Source: Enterococcus_E cecorum_C (GTDB lineage: Bacteria; Bacillota; Bacilli; Lactobacillales; Enterococcaceae). Taken from it: a stretch of 64,000 nucleotides of DNA. Below the pieces are notes generated by a model. The model searched no databases. It was not told the DNA's origin and was given only the letters and a program-made list of their open reading frames with translations. A program made the translations under genes and the position numbers. This document shows, piece by piece, positions 25,446-35,003 of this stretch; position 1 is the stretch's first letter, and each line of letters begins with the position of its first letter. Location of the stretch: NCBI RefSeq assembly GCF_052119425.1, contig NZ_JBQKFH010000012.1:1-64000 (forward strand), read 5' to 3'.

Positions 25446-26318
25446 TTATGATAAGTTTTCATCAATGGCTCGACGAATCGCTTTTCCCACACCACTATTA
25501 ATATTGGTATCGGCTATATATTTGGCAGCCTGTTTTAATTCATCCACAGCATTTTCCATGGCAAAACTTACGCCAGCTTCTTGAATCATACTCAAGTCAT
25601 TAAAGTTATCACCAATGGTCATGGCTTGTGATAATGGAATATTTAACATCTCTGCAATTTTTTTCACAGCAATTCCCTTTTGCGCATCGATGTGGTTGAT
25701 TTCAATATTATTTGTCCCAGAAGAGGTAACATTTAGCGTAGGTTTATCGATTAATTCCGCAGAAACCTTCTCTAAAATATCGGGATCTGTAGTATTAAAT
25801 CCAATAATTTTTAATACTTTAATATCGTCTCTTAAAATATATTCTTTCATATTGTCCACGATTTTAATTGGCAATGATTCAAAGCGAGCTGAAGTCATTG
25901 CAATGGCCATTTGGTAAGTCAAGTGTGGCAATTTTTGAGAAAGAAAAGCGGCAAATGTTTCAATTCTGCGTGCTAAATTCTCTGAAAAAGTTCCTTGATT
26001 GGTCGATACTTCATAGTAAACATTGTATTTTTCAAGTATCCGCATGACTTCAAGGGCATTTTCTTTGGCAATTTCAATTGTGAATAAGACGTGATGATCT
26101 TTATCAAACGCTTGGGCCCCATTTAAAGTGATCATTGGACATTTAATATTAGCATCATTTAAGGCAGGGAGCGCTTCAGTAATATTGCGTCCAGTGCATA
26201 CCATAAAATGAATGCCTTTTTCTTGTGCATAACGAATGGCGGCAATATTTTCTTCACTAATATGCATGTGTTCGTCTAAAAGTGTGCCATCCATATCAGA
26301 GGCAATTAATTGAATCAT
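25446..26318 (-). CDS. Cof-type HAD-superfamily phosphatase
   Basis: The 290-residue hydrolase has HAD motif I DMDGTLLD (residues 8-15), motif II in the TGRN region, and motifs III/IV with K near 213 and GDNFNDLSM. A C2-type cap lies between motifs II and III, as in Cof/YcsE-like sugar-phosphate or FMN phosphatases. The exact substrate is not known. ATG 26318 is chosen because AAAGGA lies a proper distance upstream. It is divergent from ung and upstream of the YxjI-like gene. Confidence 0.9.
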   Translation of the reverse strand: MIQLIASDMDGTLLDEHMHISEENIAAIRYAQEKGIHFMVCTGRNITEALPALNDANIKCPMITLNGAQAFDKDHHVLFTIEIAKENALEVMRILEKYNVYYEVSTNQGTFSENLARRIETFAAFLSQKLPHLTYQMAIAMTSARFESLPIKIVDNMKEYILRDDIKVLKIIGFNTTDPDILEKVSAELIDKPTLNVTSSGTNNIEINHIDAQKGIAVKKIAEMLNIPLSQAMTIGDNFNDLSMIQEAGVSFAMENAVDELKQAAKYIADTNINSGVGKAIRRAIDENLS

Positions 26319-26472
26319 AATCTTCATCCTTTACTACTTCAATCTTTATCTCTAGTTTAACACAAAAAGAGGGCTTACAAAACGAAAAATGTCTGGAATG
26401 ATAACAAAAAACTCTTTTATCTTTATAAATTTCAGTTACAATAAGTGTAAATAGAAAGATAGGTGAGATGCG

Positions 26473-27168
26473 TTGAAGACGATTATCAAAAATAGTTGGC
26501 AAGACGTTTTGCAAGAAGAGTTTCAAAAAGATTATTATCAACATTTAAGACAATATCTCAAAAATGAATATGCTACTCAAACGATTTATCCTGATATGTA
26601 TCATATTTTCGAGGCTTTACAATTAACGCCCTATGAGACTGTGAAAGTGGTCATTTTAGGTCAAGACCCTTATCATGGCCCCAATCAGGCACATGGTCTT
26701 TCTTTTTCTGTGCAACCAGGTGTCCGAATCCCTCCTTCATTACGTAATATCTATCAAGAATTGCAAAATGATTTAGGCATTCAACCGGCTAACCATGGAT
26801 GCTTAACTTCGTGGGCTAAACAGGGAGTACTATTGTTAAATACAGTTCTGACTGTGCGAGCAGGTCAAGCCAATTCACATGCTTCACAAGGTTGGGAAAT
26901 CTTAACTGATGAAATCATAAAGAAATTAAATGACAGACCAGAGCCGATGGTATTTATTCTCTGGGGAAGACATGCGCAAAAGAAAATCGAATTTATTGAT
27001 ACTTCGCGTCATGTGGTCATCCAATCTCCCCATCCTAGTCCATTTTCAGCTAATCGAGGCTTCTTTGGGTCAAGGCCATTTTCAAGATGTAATCAAGCGT
27101 TAGTCCAAATGGGGTATCAACCAATCAACTGGCAACTCCCACCAGTAGAACAGTTGGAAAAATTTTAA
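26473..27168 (+). CDS. ung: Uracil-DNA glycosylase
   Basis: Ung removes uracil from DNA as the first step of base-excision repair. The 231 residues include the water-activating motif GQDPYHG with D65 and H68, the FSV/PPSLRNIYQEL segment and the DNA-intercalating HPSPFSANRGF loop. The start is TTG at 26473, with AGGTGAG upstream. It is a single gene, followed by the pta promoter region. Confidence 0.97.
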   Translation: MKTIIKNSWQDVLQEEFQKDYYQHLRQYLKNEYATQTIYPDMYHIFEALQLTPYETVKVVILGQDPYHGPNQAHGLSFSVQPGVRIPPSLRNIYQELQNDLGIQPANHGCLTSWAKQGVLLLNTVLTVRAGQANSHASQGWEILTDEIIKKLNDRPEPMVFILWGRHAQKKIEFIDTSRHVVIQSPHPSPFSANRGFFGSRPFSRCNQALVQMGYQPINWQLPPVEQLEKF

Positions 27169-27191
27169 AAGACTGTATTAATGCAATCGTT

Positions 27192-27207
27192 TTGAAAATG
27201 TTAACAA
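27192..27207 (+). promoter_or_regulatory. Probable cre (CcpA) site upstream of pta
   Basis: TTGAAAATGTTAACAA fits the cre consensus WTGNNARCGNWWWCAW with one mismatch, at the central C. It lies about 108 bp before the pta start. CcpA activates pta from an upstream cre in Bacillus subtilis, so the position is sensible. Confidence 0.5.
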
Positions 27208-27314
27208 TATTATTTTCATGCGTATTTTCAAAGTTAGACAGGAAAAAGAACTGTTCATTTTTAATGATTTGGTGTACAATGTAAGGGTATTAAAAAACTG
27301 GAGGTTGTTTATCA

Positions 27315-28295
27315 ATGGAACTATTTGATAGTTTAAAATTCAAAATTGTAAGAAAACATATTAAAATCGCTTTTCCGGAAGCAACAGACCCACGTATTTT
27401 AGGTGCGGCGGCTCGTCTAAAATCTGAAGAACTTGTAGAACCAGTCTTAATCGGTAATACTGAAGAAGTGAAGAAAGCTGCCCAAAGTCGTGGGATTTCT
27501 CTAGAAGGTTTTGAAATTTTAGATCCAGATAATTATCCTGCTTGGGATGAAATGGTTGCTGCTTTTGTTGAACGTCGTAAAGGCAAAGCAACTAAAGAAC
27601 AAGCAGAACAAATCTTAAAAGATGTCAACTACTTTGGTACAATGTTAACTTATATGGGTGTTACTCAAGGAATGGTATCAGGAGCTGTTCACTCTACAGG
27701 AGATACGGTTCGTCCAGCCTTGCAAATCATTAAGACAAAACCAGGAGTTAGCCGTACAAGTGGGGCTTTCTTAATGGTTCGTGGTCGCGACCAAGAAAAA
27801 TATCTATTTAGCGATTGTGCAATTAATGTGAATCCAAATGCTCAAGAATTAGCTGAAATTGCTGTTGCTTCTGCTAAAACAGCTGAATTATTTGATATTG
27901 ATCCTAAAGTGGCTATGCTAAGCTTCTCAACCAAAGGATCTGCTAAAGCTGAAATGGTCGATAAAGTCGTTGAAGCTACTAAAATTGCCCAAGAATTAGC
28001 ACCAGATTACACGATTGATGGGGAATTACAATTTGATGCTGCTTATGTCCCAAGTGTAGCTGCTCAAAAAGCGCCAAACTCTGAGGTTGCTGGTAAGGCT
28101 ACTGTTTTCGTATTCCCAGATTTACAAGCCGGAAATATTGGCTATAAGATTGCCCAACGTTTTGGTGGATTTGAAGCCATTGGACCTATCTTACAAGGAT
28201 TAAACCAACCAGTTTCTGACCTTTCTCGTGGATGTAACGAAGAAGATGTTTATAAATTATCAATTATCACTGCTGTTCAAACTTTATTGGACTAA
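27315..28295 (+). CDS. pta: Phosphate acetyltransferase
   Basis: Pta interconverts acetyl-CoA and acetyl phosphate, feeding ATP production by acetate kinase. The 326 residues match the short, PTA_PTB-only type of Gram-positive bacteria, with the conserved GMVSGAVHSTGDTVRPALQ segment and a C-terminal FPDLQAGNIGYK motif. It is preceded by a TACAAT -10-like hexamer (27275-27280) and a possible cre site. A DMT transporter gene follows after 7 bp, so they may share a transcript. ackA is not in the window. Confidence 0.97.
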   Translation: MELFDSLKFKIVRKHIKIAFPEATDPRILGAAARLKSEELVEPVLIGNTEEVKKAAQSRGISLEGFEILDPDNYPAWDEMVAAFVERRKGKATKEQAEQILKDVNYFGTMLTYMGVTQGMVSGAVHSTGDTVRPALQIIKTKPGVSRTSGAFLMVRGRDQEKYLFSDCAINVNPNAQELAEIAVASAKTAELFDIDPKVAMLSFSTKGSAKAEMVDKVVEATKIAQELAPDYTIDGELQFDAAYVPSVAAQKAPNSEVAGKATVFVFPDLQAGNIGYKIAQRFGGFEAIGPILQGLNQPVSDLSRGCNEEDVYKLSIITAVQTLLD

Positions 28296-28302
28296 GGAAT
28301 AA

Positions 28303-29166
28303 ATGAAGCAAAATCAAAAACAATTAGGGATTTTGATGATTATTCTTTCTGCTTTTTGTTTTGCAGGGATGAATGTCTTTGTAAAATTAGCTGGGGATTT
28401 ACCAGTGATGCAGAAGAGTTTTTTCAGAAATTTAGTCGCGCTATTCGTTGCTTTTTATGTACTTAAAAAGCAGCGGATAGCGTTTCATGTGCCAAAGGAA
28501 TCACGGACTTTACTCTTTTTTAGAGCTTTTTTTGGAACAGTGGGGCTCTTATGTAATTTTTATGCCGTTGATCATTTGGTACTCACTGATGCGTCAATGA
28601 TTCAAAAATTAACGCCTTTTTTCACCGTTTTACTATCATTGGTCATTTTAAAAGAAAAACCTGCCCGCTTTCAATATATTGCTATGGGGATTGCGATGGT
28701 TGGGATGCTATTTATTGTCAAACCTAGCTTTGCCAACCCACAATTATTAGGGTATACGATTGCCTTGCTTGGTTCTTTTTGTGCTTCGACAGCCTATACA
28801 TTGGTACGTAAATTATCGTTCACACCAATAAAGGGGCCCGCAATTGTTTTTTATTTTTCATTGTTTTCTTGTTTGGCCATGATTCCATCGATGATTGTCG
28901 ATTTTCATCCAATGTCTACCCAGCAAATCATTTATTTGTTAATGGCTGGCGTGATGGCAAGCGGGGGACAATTCTCGGTAACTAGTGCTTATAGTTACGC
29001 ACCAGCAAAAGAAATCTCGATTTTTGACTATTCACAAGTACTCTTTGTAGGATTTTTTGGATTTGTATTATACGGTGAAATTCCAGACACCTATTCCTTC
29101 ATTGGTTATCTTATTATTTTTGTTACCGCCTATATGATGTATGTGTACGGTAAAAGGAAAATATGA
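28303..29166 (+). CDS. EamA/DMT-family transporter
   Basis: The 287-residue protein has about ten membrane helices in two EamA repeats (roughly 8-140 and 150-285), the layout of drug/metabolite transporters. These export or import small metabolites; no motif points to a substrate. It starts 7 bp after pta with a modest SD and ends before a strong terminator. A second, distinct DMT gene is at 55.2 kb. Confidence 0.88.
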   Translation: MKQNQKQLGILMIILSAFCFAGMNVFVKLAGDLPVMQKSFFRNLVALFVAFYVLKKQRIAFHVPKESRTLLFFRAFFGTVGLLCNFYAVDHLVLTDASMIQKLTPFFTVLLSLVILKEKPARFQYIAMGIAMVGMLFIVKPSFANPQLLGYTIALLGSFCASTAYTLVRKLSFTPIKGPAIVFYFSLFSCLAMIPSMIVDFHPMSTQQIIYLLMAGVMASGGQFSVTSAYSYAPAKEISIFDYSQVLFVGFFGFVLYGEIPDTYSFIGYLIIFVTAYMMYVYGKRKI

Positions 29167-29192
29167 GACTAGGGTGTTTGACATTCATAACC

Positions 29193-29238
29193 AAGGCTAG
29201 GGTGGTTCAGTAGCTTGCTGAGCCTCCTAGCTTTTTTT
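29193..29238 (+). terminator. Terminator after the DMT transporter gene
   Basis: GGCTAGG-TGG-TTCAG pairs with CTGAGCC-CCTAGCT, a long partly bulged stem, followed by seven T residues. Confidence 0.85.
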
Positions 29239-29328
29239 GTGTAGGATTCCATCAGGATAGCATGACGGATGGATGAGATTTGTGTTAATATAAGGTCAAA
29301 TAGATTTTTTGAAAGTGAGGAAATCGTC

Positions 29329-29796
29329 TTGATTCAAATCAATGGACTGCACGAGATGGAACAATTAGGCATGCTGCTTGGTCAAACTGCTCAAGGGGGA
29401 AATGTCTTGATTCTATCTGGTGATTTAGGTGCAGGAAAAACAACACTCTCTAAAAGTATTGCTAAAGGTTTGGGCATTCAACAAATGATAAAAAGTCCCA
29501 CGTATACTTTGATTCGTGAATATGATGAAGGAAGATTACCTTTTTATCATATGGATGTTTACCGCATTGATGGTGATGTGGAAGGCATGGGCTTAGAAGA
29601 GTATTTTGAAGGGGATGGTTTATGTGTAGTTGAGTGGGGCGAATTACTCACAGAACTTCCAGAAGATTACCTTCATCTTACTATTCATAAAGTAGCAGAT
29701 GAGGAAGATAAGCGAGAAATGGCATTCAAGGCGCACGGCAAACTCGCAACAGATTGGTTAGCAAAAGTGAAAGCAACGGGGAAGTTTCATGAGTGA
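29329..29796 (+). CDS. tsaE: tRNA t6A-synthesis ATPase TsaE
   Basis: TsaE is the P-loop ATPase that helps TsaB/TsaD make threonylcarbamoyladenosine at position 37 of ANN-decoding tRNAs. Its 155 residues contain Walker A GDLGAGKTT, the SPTYTL motif and the HMDVYRI segment. The start is TTG at 29329 with GTGAGG 8 nt upstream; the longer open frame has no SD. It overlaps the GNAT gene by 8 nt. Confidence 0.93.
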   Translation: MIQINGLHEMEQLGMLLGQTAQGGNVLILSGDLGAGKTTLSKSIAKGLGIQQMIKSPTYTLIREYDEGRLPFYHMDVYRIDGDVEGMGLEEYFEGDGLCVVEWGELLTELPEDYLHLTIHKVADEEDKREMAFKAHGKLATDWLAKVKATGKFHE

Positions 29797-30322
29797 AGAG
29801 ATAAGGTTGGTGATTCGCCAAGCAAGCAGTGAAGATAGTGCCCAATTATTAGCCTTAAGTCAACAAGTAGCAAAAGAAACCGATTATTTAATTATGGATG
29901 AATATGGCATGGGCCTAAGCGAAGAGTTGCTTGCTGAACAATTAGATTTGTTATCTCAGGCAGATAATCAAGTATTACTGTTGGCTTTTGATGGGACGCA
30001 ATGTATTGGTGTGGCTTCGATTAAAGGAAACGACGAATATCGAATTCATCATATTGGTGAAGTAGGAATTTTTATCTTAAAGGAGTACTGGTCTTTAGGG
30101 ATTGGCTCGCTATTGATGGAAGAATTAATCGAATATGTCAAACAAGTTCAAATTTTTAAACGTTTGGAGTTAACGGTGCAAACGCGTAATCAAAAAGCCA
30201 TTGCCTTATATCAGAAGTTTGGCTTTAGCAAAGAAGCGACCTTAAAATATGGGGCTCGCTTGGATAATGGTGAATTTGTGGATGTTGATTTAATGGCAAG
30301 ATATTTTGAAGTAGGTGAGTAA
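29789..30322 (+). CDS. GNAT-family N-acetyltransferase
   Basis: The 177-residue protein is one GNAT domain, with the acetyl-CoA pyrophosphate loop in the EYWSLGIGSLLMEELIEY segment and a C-terminal ALYQKFGFSKEA motif. Its acceptor is unknown. Position after tsaE recalls RimI, but the sequence resembles YhhY/aminoglycoside-type GNATs more, so rimI is not claimed. It overlaps tsaE and directly abuts the Bce-type response regulator, so all four genes (tsaE, GNAT, regulator, kinase) can be read on one transcript. Confidence 0.85.
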   Translation: MSEEIRLVIRQASSEDSAQLLALSQQVAKETDYLIMDEYGMGLSEELLAEQLDLLSQADNQVLLLAFDGTQCIGVASIKGNDEYRIHHIGEVGIFILKEYWSLGIGSLLMEELIEYVKQVQIFKRLELTVQTRNQKAIALYQKFGFSKEATLKYGARLDNGEFVDVDLMARYFEVGE

Positions 30323-30991
30323 ATGCAAAAAATTATGATTATTGAAGATGAAGCAGCCTTGGCCCAAGAGCTAGCCCTTCTCTTAACACAGGCCGGCTAT
30401 CAAGCTTATATTGTCCAAGATTTTGCTCATCCTTTACTTGAAATCGAAAGTCAACTCCCAGATTTATTATTATTAGATATTCAACTTCCTGGTGTAAATG
30501 GTCATCAGTTATTGCAAGAAATTCGGAAAAAATATCAGTTTCCGATTATTATGGTCACAAGTCGGGCCAATGAGATGGATGAGGTGTTGGCGATGAGTTA
30601 TGGGGCAGATAATTACATTACCAAGCCTTATAATCCAACGGCCTTGTTACTTCATATCGCCGCGATGTTTAAGCGTATGCAACCACAAAGTACTAATTTG
30701 ATTCAATATCATGGGTTGCAGATAGACTTAAATAAATGGACCATTACCAAAGAAGACCAAACGACTCACTTAACAAAAAATGAACAGTTGATTTTTCAAA
30801 TGTTATGGCAACATCGCGGAAAAATTGTCACCCGGGAGATGTTGATGACCGAGCTTTGGAATAATGATGAGTTTATTAATGACAATGCGTTAAGTGTGAA
30901 TATTAGTCGCTTGCGGCAAAAGTTTGCGGATTTTGATTTGGCTGATGTGATTGAAACAAAGAAAAAACAAGGGTATTTATTAATGGAGTAG
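30323..30991 (+). CDS. Bce-type (BceR-like) response regulator
   Basis: This OmpR-family regulator has 222 residues: a receiver domain with D52 and the switch lysine in NYITKPYNP, and a winged helix with NALSVNISRLRQKF. It sits with a short-loop kinase and a BceAB-type transporter, so it belongs to an antimicrobial-peptide detoxification module of the bacitracin/nisin/lantibiotic type. A TNACA-N4-TGTAA operator stands before the transporter genes. It starts immediately after the GNAT gene and lies 3 bp from the kinase. Confidence 0.92.
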   Translation: MQKIMIIEDEAALAQELALLLTQAGYQAYIVQDFAHPLLEIESQLPDLLLLDIQLPGVNGHQLLQEIRKKYQFPIIMVTSRANEMDEVLAMSYGADNYITKPYNPTALLLHIAAMFKRMQPQSTNLIQYHGLQIDLNKWTITKEDQTTHLTKNEQLIFQMLWQHRGKIVTREMLMTELWNNDEFINDNALSVNISRLRQKFADFDLADVIETKKKQGYLLME

Positions 30992-30994
30992 CAA

Positions 30995-32032
30995 ATGAAG
31001 TTAAGTGAATATATCAAAAGCCGCTTATGGCAATATATACTTAAGATCTCAGTCAGTTTATTATGTTTAGCACTTTTATGGGTATTTCAAATACCATCAA
31101 CGCTTTTAGTGATGATTGTCATGATGATGGGGACAAGTTTTTTGGTTGTTGAACTGGTTGAATTTCATCAAAAGAAAAGCTATTATCAAGAATTATTTCA
31201 GCAACTCAATCAATTAGAAGAGCAAGCTTTATTGGTTCATTCGATTCTGCCACACCCTAAATTTTATGAAGGACAACTCGTGGATGAAGAATTAAGATTG
31301 GTTTATCAAGGTTTTATGACCCAATTAAGAGCCAGTCAAAAACAAACGGAGGACTTTAAGGAATTTATCGAGCTGTGGATTCATGAAGCTAAAATTCCAC
31401 TTGCGACCTTACAGTTAATCTTGTACAATCAACATCATTTACCTGCAGAAATCAAACAAGCGTTGCAACAGTTAGAAGATTATCTCGAGCAAGTATTATA
31501 TTTTACTCGTGCTGAAAATGCGCAAAAAGATTATCTTATTCGCCAAGTTCCTTTACAGCAAATTATTCGCCAAGTAGCCATTCGCAATCAAGCGCGTTTA
31601 TTGAATGGAAATATTCAGTTTATTGCGCCAAGTACAGATGTAATTGTGACGACGGACCAAAAATGGTTAGGCTATATTTTGAATCAAATCATGGATAATG
31701 CCATAAAATATGTACAAATGATTGAAAATGCGACGATTGAAATCGCAGTGGAAGAGCAAGAAAAGGAAATTTTATTGCATATTCGCGATAATGGTTGTGG
31801 GATTTCGGCCAGTGATTTGCCACGTGTTTTTGATAAATCTTTTACTGGAGAAAATGGTCGGCTTTATCCTAAGGCCACGGGGTTAGGTCTTTATCTAGTG
31901 AAACAACTGATTTCAAAACTGGGACATGGGATTACGATTACTTCCAATGTTCAAGTTGGCACCACAGTTACGTTGATTTTTGCTAAGCCTAGCTTTTATG
32001 AAGTCGTTCAAACAAGTGAGAACAAAGAATAG
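30995..32032 (+). CDS. Bce-type (BceS-like) intramembrane-sensing histidine kinase
   Basis: The 345-residue kinase has two N-terminal TM helices (about 15-30 and 35-53) with almost no loop between them. This is the mark of intramembrane-sensing kinases that receive their signal from a BceAB transporter. H130 sits in the family motif WIHEAKIP. The N box (NQIMDNAIKY) and G boxes (DNGCGIS, ATGLGLYL) are present. The stop is followed at once by a terminator, separating it from the transporter genes. Confidence 0.93.
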   Translation: MKLSEYIKSRLWQYILKISVSLLCLALLWVFQIPSTLLVMIVMMMGTSFLVVELVEFHQKKSYYQELFQQLNQLEEQALLVHSILPHPKFYEGQLVDEELRLVYQGFMTQLRASQKQTEDFKEFIELWIHEAKIPLATLQLILYNQHHLPAEIKQALQQLEDYLEQVLYFTRAENAQKDYLIRQVPLQQIIRQVAIRNQARLLNGNIQFIAPSTDVIVTTDQKWLGYILNQIMDNAIKYVQMIENATIEIAVEEQEKEILLHIRDNGCGISASDLPRVFDKSFTGENGRLYPKATGLGLYLVKQLISKLGHGITITSNVQVGTTVTLIFAKPSFYEVVQTSENKE

Positions 32033-32035
32033 AAG

Positions 32036-32065
32036 GAGTTCTTTCAATAGAGAGGACTCTTTTTT
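32036..32065 (+). terminator. Terminator between the kinase and transporter genes
   Basis: GAGTTCTTTC (32036-32045) and GAGAGGACTC (32050-32059) pair over 10 bp with two G-U pairs and an AATA loop, followed by six T residues. Confidence 0.85.
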
Positions 32066-32072
32066 GCTAATC

Positions 32073-32135
32073 TTACAAAATTGTAAGGTACGGTAAGATA
32101 AAACCAACGACAAGTAAACAAGGCTATTTTATACT
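32073..32135 (+). promoter_or_regulatory. Bce-type operator and promoter of the ABC transporter genes
   Basis: TTACA-AAAT-TGTAA at 32073-32086 is an exact TNACA-N4-TGTAA box, the binding motif of BceR-type regulators. TATACT at 32130-32135 is a likely -10; ACGACA 17 bp upstream is a weak -35, as expected for an activated promoter. The transporter is thus probably induced by the adjacent two-component system. Confidence 0.8.
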
Positions 32136-32169
32136 TAAGATGTCAAATGAATTGAAGGAGGAAAAGAAA

Positions 32170-32937
32170 ATGAATCCAGTATTACAAGTAAAACAAGTTG
32201 AAAAATATTTCGGACGTGCAAATAATTTAACACGTGCTTTAAATCAGATTAGTTTTGAAGTCCAACCAGGAGAATTTGTGGCTATTATGGGAGCATCTGG
32301 TAGTGGGAAAACGACTTTGCTCAATTGTATCGCAACGATTGATCAAGTGTCTAGCGGTCAAATTATTGTAGCAAATCAAGATATTACCAAATTAAAAGGC
32401 AATAAGTTAAATCAGTTCCGACAAAAGCAAATAGGGTTTATCTTCCAAGACTTTAATCTATTAGATACGATGAATGCTTTTGAAAATATTGCACTTGCCT
32501 TAACGATTCGTAATGTACCTGCTAAACAAGTCGAAGAAAAGGTATTAAAAGTTGCGAGTTATTTAGGAATTACCGATATATTATATAAATTTCCTTATGA
32601 AGTTTCTGGAGGTCAAAAACAACGAATTGCAGCAGCTCGTGCGATTGTAGCTGATCCGGCAATCGTATTAGCTGATGAACCGACTGGCGCTCTTGACTCA
32701 AAATCAGCCCGTCAAATGTTGGAGCAATTTGAATTATTAAATGAACGCTTAAATTCGACCATTTTGATGGTGACACACGATGCTTTCACGGCGAGTTATA
32801 CGAATCGGGTATTGTTTGTGAAAGATGGCCAAATCTTTAATGAAATTTATCGTGGGGAATCTAGTCGTAAAGAATTCTTTGATCAAATTATTGAAGTGGT
32901 AGCCTTATTAGGTGGTGATGTTAATGATGTCCGTTAA
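32170..32937 (+). CDS. Bce-type ABC transporter ATPase (BceA-like)
   Basis: The 255-residue ATPase has Walker A GASGSGKTT, Q-loop FQDFNLLD, signature VSGGQKQR and Walker B IVLADEPTGALDS, typical of the MacB/BceA group. ATG 32170 has AAGGAGG upstream; the longer open frame lacks an SD. It overlaps the permease gene. With the permease it forms the flux sensor and detoxification pump that frees lipid II-cycle targets from peptide antibiotics. The actual peptide cannot be predicted. Confidence 0.95.
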   Translation: MNPVLQVKQVEKYFGRANNLTRALNQISFEVQPGEFVAIMGASGSGKTTLLNCIATIDQVSSGQIIVANQDITKLKGNKLNQFRQKQIGFIFQDFNLLDTMNAFENIALALTIRNVPAKQVEEKVLKVASYLGITDILYKFPYEVSGGQKQRIAAARAIVADPAIVLADEPTGALDSKSARQMLEQFELLNERLNSTILMVTHDAFTASYTNRVLFVKDGQIFNEIYRGESSRKEFFDQIIEVVALLGGDVNDVR

Positions 32938-34957
32938 GTTAGCCTTTGGAAATGTAAAGAAAAGCATAGGAAGTTTCTTGGTATATTTTGTGACACTGGC
33001 ATTAGGTGTGGCGATGTTCTATGCATTTAATGCGCTTCAAGATCAAAGCTTATTTAAATATTTTGAAGAATCTTATGCGCAAAGATTAAGTATTTTATTT
33101 GATACTTTAGGCGGTTTAAATAAATTTATCGCATTTATTTTTGGTTTGATTATTTTATATGCAACCAGTTATTTATTGCGAAAACGTAAAAAAGAATTTG
33201 GTCTGTATATGATATTAGGAATGGATAAACTAAAAATCTCGACCATTCTAGTTTTAGAAACGTTCTTTATCGGTCTGTTTTCATTAGCAGTAGGCCTTGT
33301 CTTAGGGATTGGTTTGTCACAATTAATTAATATCTTTTTAGGTCATTTATTTGTTGCGGACATTTCACGTTTAACATTAAGTATTTCCATGCATGCGATT
33401 GTCCAAACGTTGATTAATTTTGGCATCATTTATCTGGTGGCGATGGTTTTTAGTGTCATTTTAATGAATCGTGCCAAATTAATCGATTTACTCAAAGCAA
33501 GTCAACAAAATGAAAAAAGTTGGTGGCAAAAACCTTGGATTGGGACCTTGTTATTTATTTTGGGATTAGCCATCTTGACTTGGAGTTATTATATTGCAAC
33601 TCACTTAATGGATGTTATTATTGATTTGCAATGGGGACCAAAGTTTATTTTATATTCGATTTTCGGTGGGATTAGCGGTACGTATTTCACCTTTATGGGA
33701 ATTGCTGCTTTTATTCCAGTTATTTTACCGAAGTTTAAAGGATTTTATTATCGCAAACTGCATAGCTTTGGGATTCGCCAATTTAGTACGCAATTAGCTA
33801 AAAGTGTTTTTTCTTTAGCGACGATTTGTTTATTGCAATTTTTCGCGATTGGTATCTTAGTGGCCTCCTTTAATTTAAAAAATGGTATTGAAGAAAGAGG
33901 TCTAGCCAATGTGCCGTTTGATTTCCAGTTTAGTGTGACTCAGGAACCTGATGAAAATGTCGAAGGGCAACCAGCTCTAATTGAGAAAAATGCAGATGAG
34001 GCGATTGCACGGAATCAAGATTATTTCAAAGGCATGAAGAAAAAAGAAGTCGAATATGAGTATTATATTGATCCAAAAATCGATAATACAATCGAATTAT
34101 TAGGCATATCTGTAGAAAAAGGCTTAATTGCCCCTCCGATTATTGTCAATCAAACGCAATATAATCAAATGGCACCTTATTACCATTTGTCAAAAGCAGA
34201 TGTGAAACCAGGGGAATATGCTTTTCTAATCCAGTTTAATGGTTTTTCTGATAAGACGATTGAAGATAAATTAATGAATTTACCTAAAATTAAGGTAGCC
34301 AATCAAACCTTTACACCAAGCCAAGCAAAATATATCGATGGGACCATTCAGACAAGTGGGTATCATACTTTTGTGATTTTAAATGATGCAGACCTCAAGC
34401 GCCTACCTTTACAACTCGCTGGTAAAGTGATTAGTACCTTATATAATGAAGAAGGTAAGCGTCATGAAAAAGAGTTGGCTAAAAACTGGGAGAAAATGTT
34501 GTCGAAAAAAGAGCTACACTTAAATTATTCGGCACAATCTCAATATTCAACAAAAACTTCACTAGCTTCTGATTCGTTAATGGTAACCGTTGTTGGTATG
34601 TATCTAGGTATTTTCTTCCTGATTGCTGCAATTGGTATTTTAGCTTTGAAGAGTTTAGTAGACTTTGAAAAGCATCAACAAAATTATCGTATCTTACGCC
34701 AACTAGGTGCTAGTGAACAAATGATTCAAAAATCGTTATTCAATCAAGTGGCTATCTTCTTTATTTTGCCGCTAGTTGGGGCACTATTCCATATGATTTT
34801 TGGCTTGAAATTTACGAAAGATTATATGATGATTGGTGGCGGATTTGAGTTAAGTCTGCAACAAACAGGCTGGGTTATTGGTTTTGTGATTATGATTAAT
34901 GCGATTTATTTAATGATTACTTATTTGATGAATCGCATGGCAGTCAAAGAAATTTAA
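32924..34957 (+). CDS. Bce-type ABC transporter permease (BceB-like)
   Basis: The 677-residue permease has ten TM helices with the FtsX-like layout. A large extracellular domain (about residues 310-520) lies between TM7 and TM8; this domain sets peptide specificity in the family. The LRKRKKEFGLYMILGM and ILRQLGASEQMIQKSL cytoplasmic segments are typical. The start is ATG 32924 or the adjacent 32927, both after AGGTGG, overlapping the ATPase gene. A strong terminator follows. Confidence 0.93.
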   Translation: MMSVKLAFGNVKKSIGSFLVYFVTLALGVAMFYAFNALQDQSLFKYFEESYAQRLSILFDTLGGLNKFIAFIFGLIILYATSYLLRKRKKEFGLYMILGMDKLKISTILVLETFFIGLFSLAVGLVLGIGLSQLINIFLGHLFVADISRLTLSISMHAIVQTLINFGIIYLVAMVFSVILMNRAKLIDLLKASQQNEKSWWQKPWIGTLLFILGLAILTWSYYIATHLMDVIIDLQWGPKFILYSIFGGISGTYFTFMGIAAFIPVILPKFKGFYYRKLHSFGIRQFSTQLAKSVFSLATICLLQFFAIGILVASFNLKNGIEERGLANVPFDFQFSVTQEPDENVEGQPALIEKNADEAIARNQDYFKGMKKKEVEYEYYIDPKIDNTIELLGISVEKGLIAPPIIVNQTQYNQMAPYYHLSKADVKPGEYAFLIQFNGFSDKTIEDKLMNLPKIKVANQTFTPSQAKYIDGTIQTSGYHTFVILNDADLKRLPLQLAGKVISTLYNEEGKRHEKELAKNWEKMLSKKELHLNYSAQSQYSTKTSLASDSLMVTVVGMYLGIFFLIAAIGILALKSLVDFEKHQQNYRILRQLGASEQMIQKSLFNQVAIFFILPLVGALFHMIFGLKFTKDYMMIGGGFELSLQQTGWVIGFVIMINAIYLMITYLMNRMAVKEI

Positions 34958-34964
34958 TAACGAA

Positions 34965-35000
34965 TAAAGAACCACGCCAGAAAGTTGGGGTGGTTCTTTG
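34965..35000. terminator. Bidirectional terminator between the Bce module and exoA
   Basis: AAAGAACCAC (34967-34976) and GTGGTTCTTT (34990-34999) form a 10-bp stem that serves converging genes. Confidence 0.9.
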
Positions 35001-35003
35001 TCT

